Assembly: GCA_012974425.1 (NCBI GenBank)
Contig: JAAXQE010000202.1
Location: 1-35,774 of the forward strand
Origin: Geopsychrobacter sp.
Lineage (GTDB): Bacteria; Desulfobacterota; Desulfuromonadia; Desulfuromonadales; Geopsychrobacteraceae
Reading direction: 5' to 3'
DNA length: 35,774 bases
Shown one piece after another: positions 24,641 to 33,129 of the stretch. The position numbers and the translations under genes are program-made. Under the pieces are notes generated by a model. The model had not been told where the DNA came from and searched no databases. It saw only the letters and a list, made by a program, of their open reading frames with translations. How positions within the stretch are numbered: the first letter of the stretch is position 1; the number at the start of each line of letters is the position of its first letter.

Positions 24641-27600
24641 GTTCAGTCTCCTCTGCTTTAATCTTAAAAAAGATGGCGTACAAAATCGGTACGATGAGCA
24701 ATGTCAACAGGGTCGCAAAGGTGAGGCCGAAGACTAAAACCACCGCCATCGACTGGAAAAAAGCATCGAAGAAAAGGGGGATCACCCCGAGGATTGTGGT
24801 TAACGAGCCCATCATCACCGGCCGTACACGGCTCACGGCCGCATCCACCACCGCATCGTAGCGTGGCTTGCCACTTTTGATCTCCAGATCAAACTGATCG
24901 ACCAGGACAATGGCGTTTTTAATCAGCAGACCGGAGAGTGACAAGAGGCCAAGAATGCCCATAAATTCGAGCGGCATTTGGGTTATCACCAGTCCAAACA
25001 CCACGCCGATCAATGCCAGCGGCACCACCAGCCAGATCACGATCGGTTGCCGCACTGTGCCGAACAGCACAAAGACAACGATCACCATGGCCATAAAGCC
25101 GAGAGGTAGCGTCGAGGCCAGATTGTCGTTCGACTCCAAGGCATCTCCGTATTCACCTTCCCATTCCATGGTATAGCCGTCGGGAAGTGGAATAGCTTCG
25201 ATAGCGGGACGAATGCGGCTGTGCAACTCAGAAGCCATCTCGCCCGGATAGGGGTCGGATTGTGCTTTGATGGTCCAGACCCGATTTTCGCGTCGCAGCA
25301 TGCCATCGCGCCAAACGGTGCGGAATCCTTCGGTGACTTGAGCGATGGGGACCGTTTTTCCGGTAGCGCTGCTCGCGACCTGAATATCCTTAATGTCGGT
25401 AATACCCATGCGTTCGTTCGCAGGTGCGCGGGAAATAATCGGAATTAAATCATCCGCTTCGCGATATTGGCCGACCTGCTGACCGGAAAAGTTGGTTTGC
25501 AGGGCCGTGGCGAGATCTTCCCGCGACACTCCGGCTCGACGGGCCTTAGTCTCTGAATAAATTGGTTCGATAACACTGACCGGCTGACGCCAGTTATCCT
25601 TAATCGCTTTGGCCCGTCCATCCTTGACCATGATGGCTTTCGCCTCCTCGGCCAGACGGTGCAACTCGGCGGGGTTAGCGCCTTTGAAAACAGCTTCTAT
25701 TTTTGAACCACCGCCAGGGCCAAGAACAAACTGCCAAACCTTAGCTTGGGCATTGGGAAGATTGTTGTCGATAAAGCCCTCAATCTGGGGCATCAGTCCA
25801 TCAATCATCCGGTAGTCATCAACCCGCACGAGCAGCTGGCCATAGGCTGAGTTGTGGGATTCCGGGCCATAAATGAGCATGTAGCGCAGCCCTCCGCCAC
25901 CGGTAGAGGACTGGACCGCATTGACTCCTTCAAGTTGCCCGACAAAGGTTTCAATCTGCTCGATATCTTGGTGAGTCCGCGAGATGTCTGTCCCTTGAGG
26001 CAACCAATAATCTACGACGAGTTGCGGCGTGGTCGATGGCGGGAAAAATCCTGATTTTACAAACTGAAAACCCCACAACGACAGTACCAGTGCCGCGACA
26101 ACCACCCCCACGCTGACCCAGCGCCAGTGCAGGAGGCTATGCATCAACTTCTTGTAATTGCGGTAGAAGGCATTGTCAGAACTTTCCTTCCCTGAACTTT
26201 CGGCTTTCGGCTTAAACAGCCAGAAGCAGAACAGCGGTGTTAGCGTTACGGCAAATAGCCAGCTGTACAGCAAGGCAATCAGAACCACCCAGAACAGGTG
26301 GCCAGTGAACTCGGCAGTACTCCCCGGCGCAAAGCCGATCGGCGCAAAGGCGATACAGCCCACCAGAGTGCCACCCAGAAGCGGCCACTTGGTCTGGGTG
26401 ACAATCTCTTTGGCGATCTCCAGTTTGTCCCGGCCGCGTTGGACTCCGACCAGTATCCCCTCAGTGACGACAATGGCGTTATCGACCATCATGCCCAGGG
26501 CGATAATCAGCGCTCCCAGTGAAATTCTGTGCATCGGGATCGCGGCCAGATCCATGGTCGCCAGAGTGGCGAAAATGGTCAACAGCAAGATACCGCCGAT
26601 GACCAGGGCGGACTTAAGTCCCATAAAGATAAGCAGAGTCGCAATCACGATTGCCAGCGCCGCGAGGACATTCACGACAAAGTTATCCACCGAGGCGGCA
26701 ACCGTCTTGCCTTGATGGTAAAACTCGTGCAGTTCAATGCCAAGCGGACGGCGACTTTCCGCATCGGCGATTTTTGCATTGACCGCTTCACCAATCTTGA
26801 CGATATTTCCGCCAAGCACATTGGAAATACCAAGGGCGATCGCCATTTGCCCGTTATATCGATGGAGTTTTTCCGCCGGAGTCTGGTAACCGCGCCAGAC
26901 ATGGGCAATATCCTTCAGATAAACAATTTTACCGTCCGGTGTCGACGACACCAGCAGGTTCTGGATGGCAACGACAGAATCGATAGCGCCGCTGGGATCA
27001 ATGACAATGCGCTGTTCCCCGACTCTGACATCGCCTGCCGAGAGGACTCGGTTTTGTTGGCTGAGGATGTTGTAGATGTTATTGACTGAAACACCCAAGG
27101 CAGCGGCATTATTTCGCGAGATTTCAACGAAAATAGCTTCTTTTAGTTCTCCTCCGAGCGACACTTTAGCTACGCCATCAACCTGCAGCAGCTCGCTTTT
27201 GAGCTGTTTGGCGTAGCGGCGCAGCTCGGCGGGAGTGTAGTCATCACCAGTGATAAAGTAGTACAGCCCGAAAACATCACCGAAGTCGTCTACCACTGTT
27301 GGCGGGTAAGCACCTGGCGGCAAGGTCACTTCGATATCTTTTATCTTATTGCGCAGCTTACCCCAGATGAGCTGAAGGTCAGATTTTGTGGGCGAAAAAT
27401 CATACTTAATGTCGACGGTTATTTCAGAGGTCCCCGCGGAGGAAACCGACTTTACGACATCGACTTCCTGCAGTTGTTGAAGTGCTTGTTCCAGAGGATC
27501 ACTAACTTCCTCAGCTACTTCCAGGGGGCTGGCGCCTGGATATTGGGTGATCACCAGTGCAGTGCGAATGGTGAATTCCGGATCTTCCAGGCGCGACATA

Positions 27601-27692
27601 TCCTGGTAGGCAGACCAACCACCCAACAGTGACAGCAGGATGACTATCACGCTGAACACTTGGTTCCTGATGCTGAATTCGGCAAAGTTCAT
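24627..27692 (-). CDS. RND efflux permease (HAE-1 type)
   Basis: The 1021-residue length and pattern fit the AcrB/MexB superfamily: an N-terminal helix, periplasmic loop, helices 2-6, a second large loop and helices 8-12. It starts NFAEFSIRNQVFSVIVILLS with EDPEFTIRTALVITQYPGAS, close to my memory of the TriC/MexK-like branch. The proton-relay helix reads LGMMVDNAIVVTEG (Asp-Asn where AcrB has Asp-Asp), and helix 10 has LLIKNAIVLVDQ with the relay Lys. It exports hydrophobic compounds using proton force; the substrate range is unknown. It lies between the adaptor and channel genes. Confidence 0.96.
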   Translation of the reverse strand: MNFAEFSIRNQVFSVIVILLSLLGGWSAYQDMSRLEDPEFTIRTALVITQYPGASPLEVAEEVSDPLEQALQQLQEVDVVKSVSSAGTSEITVDIKYDFSPTKSDLQLIWGKLRNKIKDIEVTLPPGAYPPTVVDDFGDVFGLYYFITGDDYTPAELRRYAKQLKSELLQVDGVAKVSLGGELKEAIFVEISRNNAAALGVSVNNIYNILSQQNRVLSAGDVRVGEQRIVIDPSGAIDSVVAIQNLLVSSTPDGKIVYLKDIAHVWRGYQTPAEKLHRYNGQMAIALGISNVLGGNIVKIGEAVNAKIADAESRRPLGIELHEFYHQGKTVAASVDNFVVNVLAALAIVIATLLIFMGLKSALVIGGILLLTIFATLATMDLAAIPMHRISLGALIIALGMMVDNAIVVTEGILVGVQRGRDKLEIAKEIVTQTKWPLLGGTLVGCIAFAPIGFAPGSTAEFTGHLFWVVLIALLYSWLFAVTLTPLFCFWLFKPKAESSGKESSDNAFYRNYKKLMHSLLHWRWVSVGVVVAALVLSLWGFQFVKSGFFPPSTTPQLVVDYWLPQGTDISRTHQDIEQIETFVGQLEGVNAVQSSTGGGGLRYMLIYGPESHNSAYGQLLVRVDDYRMIDGLMPQIEGFIDNNLPNAQAKVWQFVLGPGGGSKIEAVFKGANPAELHRLAEEAKAIMVKDGRAKAIKDNWRQPVSVIEPIYSETKARRAGVSREDLATALQTNFSGQQVGQYREADDLIPIISRAPANERMGITDIKDIQVASSATGKTVPIAQVTEGFRTVWRDGMLRRENRVWTIKAQSDPYPGEMASELHSRIRPAIEAIPLPDGYTMEWEGEYGDALESNDNLASTLPLGFMAMVIVVFVLFGTVRQPIVIWLVVPLALIGVVFGLVITQMPLEFMGILGLLSLSGLLIKNAIVLVDQFDLEIKSGKPRYDAVVDAAVSRVRPVMMGSLTTILGVIPLFFDAFFQSMAVVLVFGLTFATLLTLLIVPILYAIFFKIKAEETEHARA

Positions 27693-27763
27693 TGCTTTTT
27701 CTCGTCTTTCTCGTCCAGAACCGGACGCTCTTCCCGTATGTAAACGTCAGTAATCATTTCAGT

Positions 27764-28831
27764 CTAATCTGTCCAAGGGCGGACCTGCATACCTTCAGAC
27801 AGATAGGCCGCACCGGCGGCCACAATCGATTCGCCAACAACGAGACCATCCGTAATCACCAGGGTTTCACCAATACCTTCCTGTACCCGGACCAGTCGTT
27901 TGGTGACTGTCATACTGCCGTTATCAACCACCCATACAAATTGCTGTTGGCCAGCGCTCAGCACTGCGGCCAGCGGCACAGCAACGTTTTTATCACGTGC
28001 AATCGCCTGCTTGGCAGATGATTGCAAGATGACATCGGCGTTCATGCCTGGCAGAATCACCAAATTCTCAGGGGCCTGAAACGAAAAAGTGACGGCATAG
28101 GTTTGAGAGACCGCGTCCGCTTCCAGAGTCGCCTCCTTGAAAGTCGCCGGGATTTGCGTTTCTTGCGCAGCACTCAAGACCACGTAAACACCTTCCTCTT
28201 GCCGAGTTGGTGTCGAGGCGATAACGCTGGCAGGCAAGTTAATGGTGACTTCCCACTTTTTAGCATCGATCATGGACGCAATGGCAGTGCCCGGCTGGAC
28301 GTTCTGCAAGCGCTTGATCGGCACCTTGGCGATCACGCCGGTGTATGGTGCCCTCAGCTCACTGTCGGACAATGCTTTTTGAGCCGTATCCAGTTGGGCT
28401 TTTGTAGAATCGCGCTGGGACTTGCGTTGCTCCAGCTCCCTTTGGGCAATCGCATCCTCTTTGATCAGACGCACGGCACGCTGATACTCTTGCTCGGCAA
28501 GTTCATACTGTGCCTTGGCTGTGTTTACCTGGCTGACAAAGTCGCGCGGGTCCAGTTTTGCGATTAGATCACCCTGTTTTACTATCTGGGCTTCCGTGAC
28601 CGGCAACTCCTGCAACAAGCCTCCGACCTGAAAAGTCAGATCCACTGATCCAGAAGCTTGAATTACAGCTGGGTATCGGGTGGTTTGCAGACTTTCGGCG
28701 GTTTCAATGGCCACAATCTTTACCGGTCGGACAGTTGGTTCTGGGGCCTGAGGCATTTCTTTTTCGCAGGCGGTTAACAACAGCAGGCCGAGAGAAAGAA
28801 CATAGAGCTTGGCCAGTTTTTGTTTAAACAT
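27764..28831 (-). CDS. RND efflux periplasmic adaptor lipoprotein (HlyD/AcrA family)
   Basis: The 355-residue protein has a lipobox LLLLTACEK. The split lipoyl domain (SVDLTFQVGGLLQELPVTEAQ ... LRAPYTGVIAKVPI) flanks an alpha-hairpin of about 60 residues (AKAQYELAEQEYQRAVRLI). A beta-barrel domain and membrane-proximal domain follow. It would bridge the permease and the outer-membrane channel. GGAG lies 10 bp upstream of the ATG. It is the first gene of the operon, and a perfect inverted repeat lies just before its ribosome site. Confidence 0.94.
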   Translation of the reverse strand: MFKQKLAKLYVLSLGLLLLTACEKEMPQAPEPTVRPVKIVAIETAESLQTTRYPAVIQASGSVDLTFQVGGLLQELPVTEAQIVKQGDLIAKLDPRDFVSQVNTAKAQYELAEQEYQRAVRLIKEDAIAQRELEQRKSQRDSTKAQLDTAQKALSDSELRAPYTGVIAKVPIKRLQNVQPGTAIASMIDAKKWEVTINLPASVIASTPTRQEEGVYVVLSAAQETQIPATFKEATLEADAVSQTYAVTFSFQAPENLVILPGMNADVILQSSAKQAIARDKNVAVPLAAVLSAGQQQFVWVVDNGSMTVTKRLVRVQEGIGETLVITDGLVVGESIVAAGAAYLSEGMQVRPWTD

Positions 28832-28846
28832 ATTTAGTTTCTCCTT

Positions 28847-28865
28847 TTCTTCGCATAACGAAGAA
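28847..28865. promoter_or_regulatory. Inverted repeat before the efflux operon (candidate operator)
   Basis: TTCTTCG and CGAAGAA are perfect arms separated by CATAA. The repeat ends 15 bp before the adaptor ATG and abuts its ribosome site, so a bound repressor or an mRNA hairpin there could block expression. A possible -10 box TATAGT on the minus strand lies at 28909-28914. Confidence 0.5.
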
Positions 28866-28991
28866 TGGTTGTAAGCGTGGACAAGCTCTACATATCGACA
28901 ATCATTGAACTATATCACTTTGCTGAAAAAAAACGAACTTCTAATGTGGACAGAGCTTAACTGGCAAAGATGCTTGCAACATTGACTCTGG

Positions 28992-29615
28992 TCAAGAACT
29001 CGAAATTAACTCTTTTCGCGGATAAACCTTGCCTTTTCCCTCCGGGTGGTAGTTACCAATAATCCTGTGGACGAACTCCTCTTCATCCGCTTTGAACGTT
29101 AGGACAGTCCCCCACACAGGAGAGATGATCCTCCAGCCGTCTTCCGCATCGACAATTTGTCCAACCTTGACCGGACCGTCTGCGGTTTTACAGATAACAC
29201 CATCATGTTCACGAATATCAGCGTCAGGGTCGACGATAATGATTGAGCCTTTCGAAAGAACAAATCCCTCCATATCAACTAGCACGCCATAGCAGTTCCG
29301 CTTTGGTACGATCGATTGCACCGGGCAGTACCTCCCCGTCAGGGTTGCGCCTGACAGGCTGTACTTGAGTTCCATAGAAAAAGCTTCCGGACGCTGGGTC
29401 TCAATTCCTGAGTCCAGGCCAAAATCGGCAAGATCCACTTGAATCAGGTCAGCGAATTTCGTAAGAAAATCAGTATTAAGGGGGATGCCACCTTTTTCAG
29501 GACCACGCAGGTACTGACTGAAGGAAGATTGTTTGATCCCCAAGACTTTTGCCACCTGGGTCTGAGTAACTCCAGCCTTAGCTTTATACTCACGCCACGC
29601 TTGATTCACTTTCAT
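28992..29615 (-). CDS. XRE-type repressor with S24/LexA-like C-terminal domain
   Basis: From the ATG at 29615 (MKVNQAWREY, with AGAGGT upstream) it has 207 residues; the track start at 29645 adds MRSRYRQEVL and is also possible, since the decayed copy at 30425 shares it. An N-terminal helix-turn-helix is clear (TQTQVAKVLGIKQSSFSQYL). The C-terminal half resembles the LexA/CI dimerisation domain (SKGSIIIVDPDADIREHDGV, VKVGQI). The position where autocleaving members have Ser-Met reads LVDMEGF, so the catalytic Ser seems missing and self-cleavage is unlikely. It could control the adjacent efflux operon, which lies 160 bp downstream on the same strand. Confidence 0.82.
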   Translation of the reverse strand: MKVNQAWREYKAKAGVTQTQVAKVLGIKQSSFSQYLRGPEKGGIPLNTDFLTKFADLIQVDLADFGLDSGIETQRPEAFSMELKYSLSGATLTGRYCPVQSIVPKRNCYGVLVDMEGFVLSKGSIIIVDPDADIREHDGVICKTADGPVKVGQIVDAEDGWRIISPVWGTVLTFKADEEEFVHRIIGNYHPEGKGKVYPRKELISSS

Positions 29616-29829
29616 TAGGACCTCTTGGCGATAACGACTTCTCATAGTAAATTTTCTTTCTCTCGGTCCATTTCAGACGGCAAGTACTGACCCATAAGCC
29701 ATGCCAAACTCTATACGTTTAATAGATGGTGGATGAAATCAAGTCGGTTAACTTGGTCCCGCATTGACCTATGATGCCAAAAACATAATCTGGTTAACAA
29801 TGCTGGTTATTGTATTGAGTCTGGCGATA

Positions 29830-30240
29830 TCAACTCTTTCCCCAAAGGACAACTGTCGGTTTTGGTCCTGCCCATTTTTTCTTGGCATACCAAAATACAA
29901 CTTTTTTTATAGCTCGTTTTTGTCCCTTGAGATCTATGACTCTAGATTCAGTGTTCTTCCCAAAATGTTTACGGATAGCAATATCCTGAATTTCGCCATT
30001 GCCAAAATGTACAATTAATTTTTTCATCTCAAGCGGACCAGTTCTAACTTTTATTTTAATTGAACGGAACAAGCCTTTTTTTGCCGTTACCTTTACTACA
30101 TCCCGATCAAGTGTTCCTTTTACGTTAGTAATACCTAGTATTTTCCATCCCGCCGCATCAGCTACAGGGGCGACAAACAATTGACACACAATAACCAGTG
30201 CAATAACGGAAAACATTTTCAAAGTATTTGTTTTATTCAT
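29830..30240 (-). CDS. Small exported protein, DUF2541-like
   Basis: The 136-residue precursor has a signal peptide (MFSVIALVIVCQLFVAPVADA). The mature part begins GWKILGITNVKGTLDRDVVKV and contains VHFGNGEIQDIAIRKHF and SRVIDLKGQKRAIKKVVFWY. This reminds me of DUF2541 proteins, small secreted beta-rich proteins of unknown role; the assignment is by pattern memory only. The start has AAGGACTTATCGCT upstream. It lies between the regulator and its decayed copy, on the same strand as both. Confidence 0.65.
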   Translation of the reverse strand: MNKTNTLKMFSVIALVIVCQLFVAPVADAAGWKILGITNVKGTLDRDVVKVTAKKGLFRSIKIKVRTGPLEMKKLIVHFGNGEIQDIAIRKHFGKNTESRVIDLKGQKRAIKKVVFWYAKKKWAGPKPTVVLWGKS

Positions 30241-30296
30241 AGCGATAAGTCCTTATTGAATGCGATTATTTACAATGACAAGTGAATTTATTTCGC

Positions 30297-30425
30297 TTAC
30301 ATACCATAAGCCACAGGCCAAATCCCTTCAGCTTTTTGGGTTTGATTAATATCTGCATTAACTTCGCCCTCAAGCCACGCTTGACCCACTTTCTTTTGAA
30401 AACCTTTGTTATATCGACTTCTCAT
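30297..30425 (-). pseudogene. Truncated copy of the XRE regulator N-terminus
   Basis: A 42-codon frame starts at 30425 after AAAGGGGAATCTACTC. It reads MRSRYNKGFQKKVGQAWLEG and then NQTQKAEGI, aligning with MRSRYRQEVLMKVNQAWREY and TQTQVAKVL of the regulator start at 29645, before stopping at 30297. It has no helix-turn-helix beyond the first helix. This looks like a duplication of the regulator promoter and N-terminus that has since decayed. A short expressed peptide is possible because the ribosome site is good. Confidence 0.6.
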
Positions 30426-30669
30426 GAGTAGATTCCCCTTTCTAAATCCATTTTTTGGGCTACGAGTTATGCTTCAGATATTTTACAGCAATGTCAGCAG
30501 CCAAGTCAGCCCCATCGCCTGACATCTTTAGTGGTTAATGCGTTATCGGTGGGCATAGTGCTCCACGTGGGAATATTAGTCAACACCTTTATTTCACTTT
30601 GTTGTATTACTTCTTTTTCTTGATTGCAGTAAATCTCCCCGCCAATTTTTGATTGCCGTCAAATTTTCC

Positions 30670-30679
30670 GGGGGGGGGG
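30670..30679 (+). repeat. G10 homopolymer tract in a promoter-like context
   Basis: Ten G residues are followed directly by ATAATG, so GATAAT could serve as a -10 box. TTGCCG at 30653-30658 is a possible -35 box with a spacer of 20 bp that includes the tract. The tract lies about 110 bp before the truncated MDKYFSI frame. Confidence 0.5.
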
Positions 30680-30851
30680 ATAATGATAAAATACCGTTGT
30701 CGTTTCGAATATTTAATCCCGCATTTAATGGGTTCGACCCAGGCCCTGGGCAACAAGGGAATAAGATTTTTACGGAGGAAATTTTTTATGGATAAGTACT
30801 TCTCGATATGATGGTCTACGTTATTCTGGGGTAGTGAAATTTAAGTATTTA

Positions 30852-30927
30852 CTGGTTTTGACAAAAAAAAACACAACCATTAATACAAAGACGGCTCGAC
30901 CTGATTACAAATGGTTGGGCTGCCTCA
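30852..30927 (-). terminator. Minus-strand terminator-like hairpin region
   Basis: On the minus strand, CAACCATT (near 30918) pairs with AATGGTTG (near 30875), followed by TGTTTTTTTTT. The inner segment GCCCAACCATTTGTAATCAG is a diverged reverse copy of the terminator at 18071; here the shorter stem carries mismatches. No minus-strand gene lies immediately upstream. Confidence 0.4.
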
Positions 30928-31140
30928 GATATTACTCTGAATTGCAGTCCTGCTTCATCTTGGGATAAATCGCACAGATTTGGCGTTTCAAAAATCGGAA
31001 ATCCACTTTTAAAATGGTGAGTCATCCCTTTCAGGCCGTTTTTCAAAAATAGTAAGTTCTGACCGGCCTGATTCCGACAAGTGCCCACTTGTTGGACAGT
31101 TATCGAAAGTGATTAAGCCCGCAATTGTCGGTAGCGGTGG

Positions 31141-31405
31141 GTGTCAAGATAGTTGTCACCTCTGTCTCATCATGCGGCTTCCGAACGGGGGGCCTTTTCC
31201 GTTCAGGGTTTAGTCGAACTTTGTCGACTGCCTCCCAGTTGCGTGTTTGCCGAGCCCACCGTTCAGGAGTCTTTTGGTGGGCCTGCTCGTAAACCTCTTT
31301 TCTCTTGCTCAATTTAACAAGCTCTTGCCCATACATCCGGTTTCACGAAGCGAATCTCACTATGCAGATGCTCGCTGCTGTACCAATGGAATCGTGCATT
31401 ACTGT
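31141..31405 (-). pseudogene. Inverted 3'-end remnant of a related IS3-like element
   Basis: On the minus strand, WYSSEHLHSEIRFVKPD and then, one frame over, YGQELVKLSKRKEVYEQAHQ and RWARQTRNWEAVDKVRLNPE match the C-terminus of the intact transposase at 32112-33101 (WYNTEHLHSEIRFVTPD, HRKEVYAHARQ, RWTSQTRNWEPITIVRLNPE). The end GTGTCAAGATAGTTGTCACC at 31141 matches the IS terminal repeat with a few changes. Only about 265 bp remain, in the opposite orientation to the intact copy, with a small deletion and a frameshift. Confidence 0.85.
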
Positions 31406-31530
31406 AAGCCGCGCATTGCAGTAAAAAGTGTCCGATTAATGTCGCAAACTGAGAAAATCCCACGATCTGGTATCCCCCTGTGTCAGCATAGTTGTCGCCT
31501 CAAGCTAAAACAAAAGAGGAGACAGCGAGA

Positions 31531-32058
31531 ATGTATTCAAAAGCCTTCCGAACCTTGATGGTTCAAAAGATGACATCCCCTGATCGGCCTGATGTTGTAA
31601 CTCTGTCGACCGAGCTTGGGGTTCCCCGATCCACCCTCTACCGTTGGGTCAGCGATGCTGGTAAGCTCGTCCCGCCACCCTACGAAGAAGTTCCACTTCT
31701 TGCAGCCCCCACACAGAGGCCGATCAGAATGAAGCGACCACAAGATTGGAATGCCAAAGAGAAACTGGCTGCGGTTCTGGAAGCCGCGTACCTTTCCGAC
31801 GAAGAACTCGGCGCATTCATACGCAGCAAAGGTCTGCATGAAGCGCAGTTACAGCAGTGGCATGACCAGATGCTTACCGGGCTGGAGCCTTTGACCGTAC
31901 CGCGTGGAAAGAAGGCTCCTGAGTCCAAGCGCGTTCGGGAGTTGGAGAAAGAACTCAGGCGCAAGGATAAGGCCTTGGCCGAAACGGCTGCCCTGCTGGT
32001 TCTTAAAAAAAAAGCCCAAGCGATCTGGGGGGACGAGGACGACGACACGGACAACTAG
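31531..32058 (+). CDS. IS3-like transposase OrfA (helix-turn-helix)
   Basis: I start it at MYSKAFRTL (31531), after GAGGAGACAGCGAGA; the ORF-track start is 39 bp upstream and inside the terminal repeat region. The 175-residue product has a helix-turn-helix (STELGVPRSTLYRWV), a second one (LGAFIRSKGLHEAQLQQW), and a coiled coil or leucine-zipper-like end (RVRELEKELRRKDKALAETAALL). It would bind the terminal repeats. An A9 run at 32005-32013 in its last part (VLKKKAQ) is a slippery site for a -1 shift into orfB. Confidence 0.88.
   Translation: MYSKAFRTLMVQKMTSPDRPDVVTLSTELGVPRSTLYRWVSDAGKLVPPPYEEVPLLAAPTQRPIRMKRPQDWNAKEKLAAVLEAAYLSDEELGAFIRSKGLHEAQLQQWHDQMLTGLEPLTVPRGKKAPESKRVRELEKELRRKDKALAETAALLVLKKKAQAIWGDEDDDTDN
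32005..32013 (+). promoter_or_regulatory. A9 slippery site for programmed -1 frameshifting
   Basis: CTT AAA AAA AAA GCC in orfA frame can slip back one base onto the orfB frame, which is open there and continues into LDLIDEATASG and the transposase core. This is the classic IS3-family arrangement. Confidence 0.8.
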
Positions 32059-32111
32059 AGCGGCAGCAGGCTCTCGACCTCATTGATGAAGCCACCGCCT
32101 CAGGCGCCAGG

Positions 32112-33101
32112 TTGAAACCGGCCGCTCAAATACTTGAGTTGACCTCTCGCACTGTCCAGCGGTGGCGCCTTCAGGAGTGCGGTGAAGACCGTCGTTGCGG
32201 CCCGTTGAGCAGACCTGCAAACAAACTGACCGAGAAGGAACGGAAACAGGTTCTGTCGATTGCAAATGCACCGAGGTATAGAGATCTATCGCCTAAGCAG
32301 ATCGTTCCACGCTTGGCGGATGAAGGCGTGTACGTTGCATCGGAGTCGACCTTCTATCGCCTCTTGCGTGCGGAGAATCAACTTGCACATCGGGAACGAT
32401 GTCGTCCAGCCACGCACCGGCGACCTCGCGAGAAGAAGGCGACTGGCCCAAATCAAGTCTGGTCCTGGGACATAACCTATCTAAAGACCACGGTTGCCGG
32501 ACGCTTCTTCTATTTGTACCTGATCATGGATGTTTGGAGCCGTAAGATTATCTCGGCGACGGTGTTTGATAAAGAGTGTGGGCAGAACAGCGCATTGATG
32601 CTGGTCGAGGCTTACCATCGTCATGGAGTTAATCCTGATGGGTTGGTTCTTCACTCTGACAATGGTAGTCCGATGAAAGCGTCCACCATGCTGGTGACGT
32701 TACAACGCTTGGGTGTAGTTCCTTCATTCAGTCGGCCTGGTGTGAGTAACGACAACCCGTTTTCGGAGTCGCTCTTTCGCACATTGAAGTACCGGCCTGA
32801 GTACCCTAGCCGTCCGTTTGTCTGCGAGCAGAACGCTCAACACTGGGTTGACACCTTTGCTCTCTGGTACAACACCGAGCATCTCCACAGTGAGATCCGC
32901 TTCGTGACACCTGATGATCGACATTATGGACAGGAGACTGCCATTCTCAACCATCGAAAAGAAGTTTACGCACACGCACGACAGAAAAATCCTAACCGGT
33001 GGACCAGTCAGACACGTAACTGGGAACCCATAACAATCGTCCGACTTAACCCAGAACAAAAAAGGCCCTCAGAAGAGGACCTTTGTGCCGAAGCAGCATA
33101 A
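32112..33101 (+). CDS. IS3-like transposase OrfB (DDE integrase core)
   Basis: The frame is open upstream to the A9 slippery run at 32005-32013, so the main product is probably an OrfAB fusion made by -1 frameshifting; the listed start (a TTG at 32112) is only the track's. It has a helix-turn-helix region (AAQILELTSRTVQRWRL) and an rve catalytic core: Asp in VWSWDITYLKT, Asp in VLHSDNGSPM, Glu in NPFSESLFRTLKYR, and the C-terminal HLHSEIRFVTPDD. This is the DDE triad with usual spacing. It cuts and joins the IS ends. Confidence 0.9.
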   Translation: MKPAAQILELTSRTVQRWRLQECGEDRRCGPLSRPANKLTEKERKQVLSIANAPRYRDLSPKQIVPRLADEGVYVASESTFYRLLRAENQLAHRERCRPATHRRPREKKATGPNQVWSWDITYLKTTVAGRFFYLYLIMDVWSRKIISATVFDKECGQNSALMLVEAYHRHGVNPDGLVLHSDNGSPMKASTMLVTLQRLGVVPSFSRPGVSNDNPFSESLFRTLKYRPEYPSRPFVCEQNAQHWVDTFALWYNTEHLHSEIRFVTPDDRHYGQETAILNHRKEVYAHARQKNPNRWTSQTRNWEPITIVRLNPEQKRPSEEDLCAEAA

Positions 33102-33129
33102 CGAGAAGAGGCGACAACTACCTTGACAC

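Larger units (their letters stand above)
30426..31140. other. Long intergenic region with gene debris
   Basis: No full gene is supported. The stretch holds a G10 tract (30670-30679), a good ribosome site GGAGGA before a 7-codon ORF (30788-30811, MDKYFSI then stop), which looks like the start of a lost gene, and a minus-strand hairpin with T-run near 30860-30927. The ORF 30849-31088 in the track spans that hairpin and resembles nothing. Confidence 0.5.
31480..33129 (+). mobile_element. Complete IS3-like insertion sequence
   Basis: The element of about 1650 bp is bounded by inverted repeats: left TGTCAGCATAGTTGTCGCC (31481 on) and right, reverse complement, TGTCAAGGTAGTTGTCGCC (ending 33128), identical over most positions including GTAGTTGTCGCCTC-like inner ends. 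It contains orfA and orfB in the -1 frame relation. I could not see an obvious target-site duplication in the flanks. The presence of intact ends and intact frames suggests recent activity. Confidence 0.88.

Noticed and set aside
26173-27089. Plus-strand ORFs inside the RND permease
   Set aside because: They are antisense shadows of a well-conserved gene.
30849-31088. Minus-strand ORF of 79 residues
   Set aside because: It spans a terminator-like hairpin, has no ribosome site and resembles no known protein.
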